Assembly: GCA_903939355.1 (NCBI GenBank)
Contig: CAJAHC010000138.1
Coordinates: 1 to 9,585, forward strand
Reading direction: 5' to 3'
Length of the DNA stretch: 9,585 nt
From: an uncultured Methylococcaceae bacterium
GTDB lineage: Bacteria > Pseudomonadota > Gammaproteobacteria > Methylococcales > Methylomonadaceae
In this document: positions 6,358 to 9,585 of the stretch, piece by piece
Numbering within the stretch: position 1 is the stretch's first letter
Layout of the letters: every line of letters begins with the position of its first letter
The notes under the pieces: generated by a model
What the model was told of the DNA's origin: nothing
The model's database searches: none
Seen by the model: only the letters and a program-made list of their open reading frames with translations
Translations under genes and position numbers: made by a program

Positions 6358-7788
6358 TCAACTCTCAAGATAAACTTCCAGACGTCCCTCCCTCACAGCT
6401 TGGACAAATGCCTTATAGTCCAGCTCATTCTGATCAGCATAAGCCACTGAAAAATCTACCAAGGCTTCATCAAAATCGTCTTTCTTACCCAAATACCCGG
6501 CAATTTTTGCAGAATCACCAGAACGAGCATGAGCACCTGCAAGGGCCCAGCCACAAGTTTCAGCATATAAATTCATCACAGCTGGTTCAAACAATTCAAC
6601 CATTGGTTTAATTTTCATATCGCGCATTTGTCGAATATAAAACTGGTTTCCCGTATCACTCTCTGTCCAGCCGAGAAAGATGTCAGAAACAGACTGCATC
6701 AAACGTTGCCCCATAGCCACGCGCTGTCCATGATTAGAATAAATGCTCTTGCCGGCATAAGGCTCAAGTACAGACGCTTGAGCCTGCTTGACTTGAAGAA
6801 ACAGTGGATCATCTGCACCACCCATCAGAAGAATAATGCCACAACGAGACCCGACGCTGCCAATCCCGACCACTTTCATAGCCATATCTTTAAATTCATA
6901 ATGATCCAGCAATAATCGCCGATCTTCAGATAACGTAGCACGATAGTTCTCAAATGCATCACGCACACGAGCCTCAACCACCCCCTCTTCCTCAGCTTGG
7001 TGATGAAAAATTAAAGGTGGATTATCACGAATCCGATGAACGCCACCCTCAAAGGTAACTAGTTCGGGAAAATCCTCATCCAGTACATCTCGATCATGAG
7101 CTCTGGCAACACGCTTTTTGGCTCTTGTTTTAGTCGCCTCATCCTCAATTTGCTCCAATAATGCATCCGCGTCAATACTGAAATACCACAAATCTAATAC
7201 ACTCATTTTGGAAAATACCCTCATATGCTCGCGATAACTCCGTACACAACTCTGTGCTGCCTCGCGTGCTTCTTCCTTAGTGAATCCATTATGCTGCCCA
7301 GCCACCACAAAACTGGTAGTCAGACGTTTAATATCCCACTCCCAAGGTGCCGGTAAGGTTTCATCAAAATCATTGATGCCAATGACCAACTGCCTTTCCG
7401 GTGTGCCAAAACCTCCGAAATTAAGCAAATGGCAATCTCCACAAGCTTGCACTCGAATACCCGTAGATGGCAAACATGCAAGATCAGCCGCCATAATAGC
7501 CGCCGTGCCACGATAAAAAGCAAATGGTGATTGTATCATCCGACCATAGCGTATTGGCAGCAACTCAGGAACCCGGCCTATACCTGATTCAATCAGTTGC
7601 TCAACCGGATCACGGCGTTGAATTGGGGAGCGCCACTTTCCATGGCTGGCCAACGGCACCGAAAGACGCATGGCCTTACCTTCGTCCCTACGATCTGTCC
7701 TTGAACGACGATCTACCGAAATGGGCTCGGCAATCTTAATCGCGTCAGTAGATTTACGACCCTTTTTCGTAGAAGCATTTTTTTTCAT
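6358..7788 (-). CDS. DUF2252 family protein with kinase-like motifs
   Basis: This 476-aa soluble protein belongs to the DUF2252 family, whose function is not established. The basic N-terminus (1-60) precedes RYGRMIQSPFAFYRG (80-94), then GDCHLLNFGGFG (117-128) and INDFDETLPAPWEWDIKRL (138-156). The GDxHxxN and NDFDE pair resembles the catalytic loop and metal-binding aspartate of kinase-like aminoglycoside phosphotransferases. Later come a glycine-rich KVVGIGSVGSR (305-315) and LQVKQA (331-336) with Lys334, which look like the nucleotide loop and the strand-3 lysine, although they follow the catalytic motifs instead of preceding them. All of these residues are intact, so the protein is probably active as whatever the family does. 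The start ATG 7788 has AAGAGAA just upstream. It lies 114 bases after the membrane-protein gene and shortly before the lipoprotein gene. A phosphotransferase role is inference. Confidence 0.9.
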   Translation of the reverse strand: MKKNASTKKGRKSTDAIKIAEPISVDRRSRTDRRDEGKAMRLSVPLASHGKWRSPIQRRDPVEQLIESGIGRVPELLPIRYGRMIQSPFAFYRGTAAIMAADLACLPSTGIRVQACGDCHLLNFGGFGTPERQLVIGINDFDETLPAPWEWDIKRLTTSFVVAGQHNGFTKEEAREAAQSCVRSYREHMRVFSKMSVLDLWYFSIDADALLEQIEDEATKTRAKKRVARAHDRDVLDEDFPELVTFEGGVHRIRDNPPLIFHHQAEEEGVVEARVRDAFENYRATLSEDRRLLLDHYEFKDMAMKVVGIGSVGSRCGIILLMGGADDPLFLQVKQAQASVLEPYAGKSIYSNHGQRVAMGQRLMQSVSDIFLGWTESDTGNQFYIRQMRDMKIKPMVELFEPAVMNLYAETCGWALAGAHARSGDSAKIAGYLGKKDDFDEALVDFSVAYADQNELDYKAFVQAVREGRLEVYLES

Positions 7789-7902
7789 TTTTATTCTCTT
7801 AGCGTTAAGTATTAGTTAAAGATCTCATGATGAAAATAGATAAATTATGCTTAAATCAGCCTACTTTGGTGTGCTTATAGTTCTTTAATTTCTTTTACTG
7901 GA

Positions 7903-9120
7903 TTACAATAAAATACTAAGTAAACGCTTAACAATATCCTCTAGGGAAATCAACGTTAAAGCTAATGGTAACAATGGTGCCAGCACGGCCATGGCAGTTT
8001 TTAGCACTACAGTCTTGTCAAAAGGAAATGGTCGCATACTTTGAACCACGTCAAAACTGCCGGCCAAATCATTGAGTGATTGAATATCGCCACTACCGAT
8101 AAGCTCTTCATCCGGAGGAGCTCCACCGCGCAGCCATTTTTGATCAAACCTCTCAACATAATGACTCGCCAGTGCACCATACTCAAGCAAACCCTGCCGC
8201 TTGGTTTTAGCCAAACGGGGAATGAAAACACACAAGGGTCCAAGTACAAGCGATACTAACAAAATTACTCCAGCGATAATCTCCGGCTTAAAGTCCATCA
8301 GGTTATCCCCTTCGTAAAAAATGTGATTGCCAATCTGTCCTGCCAGCAAAACGCCTTGCGCCAACAGTAATGGCATAAATGCTGCCGTACATTCTCCGAG
8401 AAAACCAAGACCACCGGCACGATCAGGATGAGTCGGCACTAAATGCAACTCCATACGAGAAACTCGCCACAGAAACTGAGCCCAGATAAAAATTCGGAAA
8501 TACCAACGCAATAACAAGAACTGAAAAACCGGGATACTTATATAGACATACCAATAACCTGCCAGAGTGAATCGATGCTCTCCCTCTACTACACTCGCAT
8601 ACCAAGTCGCCGCTTCCAATGCCAATTGACTGGACCATAAATAATGTCCGGTCGTCAACACCAAAATAATCAGCAAAATTTCGATCACCATTGAGTTACG
8701 CAAGCTCAATGCAGAGGCAATAATCCCTTCAAATTCCGGGCGATCTCTCTTTGAAACAATCCCCCGATCAATAAATTGCCAAACTATTGGCCTGATCCTT
8801 AAATGAACAACTAGCTCGGCGATCAAAAGCAACGGTAAGGCCACCAAAAAACGTAAGTGAACATCCAGATCATAAAAGAAAGGAACTTTACTTTCACTTT
8901 CCAGAACTTCACCAGAAAATACCGAAAACAACAAAAGGGGGAACCAAGTGAACAAAGAAATAACCACTACGCGTCGTTTTAACAAACCAAGCGTATCCGT
9001 ATTAATACGCGCAGAAATGAAAAACTGGAAAAGTGGCCCACCCAGTACCAAAGAGAAATTATTAGCTAGTTTGCTACCATTTATAGGACTCATACCGCTA
9101 TTAACATTCTTGTTTTTCAC
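7903..9120 (-). CDS. Polytopic inner-membrane protein, function unknown
   Basis: This 405-aa protein has about seven hydrophobic spans: roughly 51-69, 91-108, 144-163, 188-209, 244-264, 280-300 and 371-392. It has no cleavable signal peptide. A polar loop contains HPDRAGGLGFLG (231-242), which looks like the most motif-like part, and a soluble segment (301-370) lies before the last helix. I do not recognise a transporter or enzyme signature. The proposed start is GTG at 9120, which shares two bases with the TGA stop of the preceding gene (GTGA overlap), pointing to translational coupling; AAAGAAG just upstream may serve as the ribosome site. An ATG at residue 10 (9093) is an alternative with no better ribosome site. 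With the hydrolase upstream and DUF2252 plus lipoprotein downstream, it is likely part of an envelope module. Confidence 0.87.
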   Translation of the reverse strand: MKNKNVNSGMSPINGSKLANNFSLVLGGPLFQFFISARINTDTLGLLKRRVVVISLFTWFPLLLFSVFSGEVLESESKVPFFYDLDVHLRFLVALPLLLIAELVVHLRIRPIVWQFIDRGIVSKRDRPEFEGIIASALSLRNSMVIEILLIILVLTTGHYLWSSQLALEAATWYASVVEGEHRFTLAGYWYVYISIPVFQFLLLRWYFRIFIWAQFLWRVSRMELHLVPTHPDRAGGLGFLGECTAAFMPLLLAQGVLLAGQIGNHIFYEGDNLMDFKPEIIAGVILLVSLVLGPLCVFIPRLAKTKRQGLLEYGALASHYVERFDQKWLRGGAPPDEELIGSGDIQSLNDLAGSFDVVQSMRPFPFDKTVVLKTAMAVLAPLLPLALTLISLEDIVKRLLSILL

Positions 9121-9585
9121 TTAACTTCTTTCACAAACTCACAACGTTGCTTAATCAGTGGCGAAGCTCCGACATTTCCAATACCTTTGGCAATCATGGC
9201 AACAACACGATCATCAGTATCGTAACCCACATGGGCTTCCATAGGATTAGCCAAATCAGTCATACCAAAAGCATCCATTACTTTAGCAATATTAATATTC
9301 ACGTTGGTAATTTGAGCACAAAGCCGAGAATCAATATATTTTGATGCAAACCCAGGCGGTATACCATAACTTAACAAATCATTAGGATCACTAAAAGCAA
9401 TAATATCGGTTTCACTGACCATACGCTTTTTATAATTAGCCCCATTGGCATCACAATAACTCGTTTCCTGTCCCGCCACTTCGGGAAGCTCCCGACCCAT
9501 TTGCAACATAGGTAGTTGATTCGATAGCATGAATATGGAAATGTGTTTTTGTTGTAATGCGTTAACAGCTTTGCTTGTCACAACA
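9117..9585 (-). CDS. C-terminal part of a probable alpha/beta-hydrolase, cut by right window edge
   Basis: The frame is open to the right edge, so the true start lies outside the window; the GTG at 9581 is unlikely to be the start because coding continues above it. About 156 C-terminal residues are visible. Counting from that GTG, IAFSDPNDLLSYGIP (61-75) and AHVGYDTDDRVVAMIAKGIG (116-135) have the spacing and appearance of the acid-residue loop and the histidine loop at the end of an alpha/beta-hydrolase (Asp65 or Asp68, and His117). The nucleophile serine would be outside the window, so lipase, esterase or other activity cannot be told apart. Three cysteines (43, 88, 147) might form a disulfide if the protein is exported, but no N-terminus is available to test that. 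The TGA stop overlaps the GTG start of the membrane-protein gene, a sign of coupled expression. Confidence 0.6.
   Translation of the reverse strand, partial: VVTSKAVNALQQKHISIFMLSNQLPMLQMGRELPEVAGQETSYCDANGANYKKRMVSETDIIAFSDPNDLLSYGIPPGFASKYIDSRLCAQITNVNINIAKVMDAFGMTDLANPMEAHVGYDTDDRVVAMIAKGIGNVGASPLIKQRCEFVKEVK

Noticed and set aside
6146..6361. Minus-strand 71-codon frame spanning the DUF2252-lipoprotein junction
   Set aside because: It overlaps the lipoprotein gene in another frame and lacks a ribosome site or recognisable sequence.
6408..6915. Two plus-strand open frames of 67 and 95 codons
   Set aside because: Both are antisense to the DUF2252 gene, whose motifs are intact; they look like shadow frames.
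9117..9581. Complete 154-aa gene starting at GTG 9581
   Set aside because: The frame stays open to the window edge and the visible motifs belong to the end of a larger hydrolase, so the GTG is most likely an internal valine.

Overview
This window looks like chromosomal DNA of a fairly AT-rich gammaproteobacterium that makes sterols. The clearest clue is a cytochrome P450 of the CYP51 (sterol 14-alpha-demethylase) family fused to a 3Fe-4S ferredoxin, an architecture known from the methanotroph Methylococcus capsulatus, encoded in the same run as the N-terminal half of an oxidosqualene cyclase (lanosterol-synthase type). A Methylococcales-like host fits best, but that is inference from gene content; nothing in the window proves methanotrophy. 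Every convincing gene is on the minus strand, so the window reads right to left.

Region A (1-3348, transcribed leftward) is a compact sterol operon: CYP51-ferredoxin fusion (3348-1717), a 20-base gap, a 200-aa NTF2/SnoaL-like protein (1696-1094), a 78-base gap with a small hairpin, then the oxidosqualene cyclase (1015 to beyond base 1). The cyclase makes the 4,4,14-trimethyl sterol, CYP51 removes the 14-methyl group with its own tethered electron donor, and the NTF2-like protein is an uncharacterised companion. A good sigma70-type promoter lies about 90 bases upstream of the P450.

Region B (3349-5157) holds the sterol promoter region, one gene for a secreted 346-aa protein of unknown function (4770-3730; possibly START-like), and a gene-poor stretch (4771-5157) that looks like a decayed gene: a TPR-like tail, a CxxCH heme motif interrupted by a stop, and a perfect Shine-Dalgarno sequence with no surviving reading frame.

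Region C (5158-9585) is a second leftward set: the C-terminus of a probable alpha/beta-hydrolase (cut by the right edge), a roughly seven-helix membrane protein whose GTG start overlaps the hydrolase stop, a DUF2252 protein with kinase-like motifs, and a lipoprotein of unknown function. The set looks like an envelope-associated module with no visible link to the sterol genes. No tRNA, rRNA, CRISPR array or insertion sequence was recognised.
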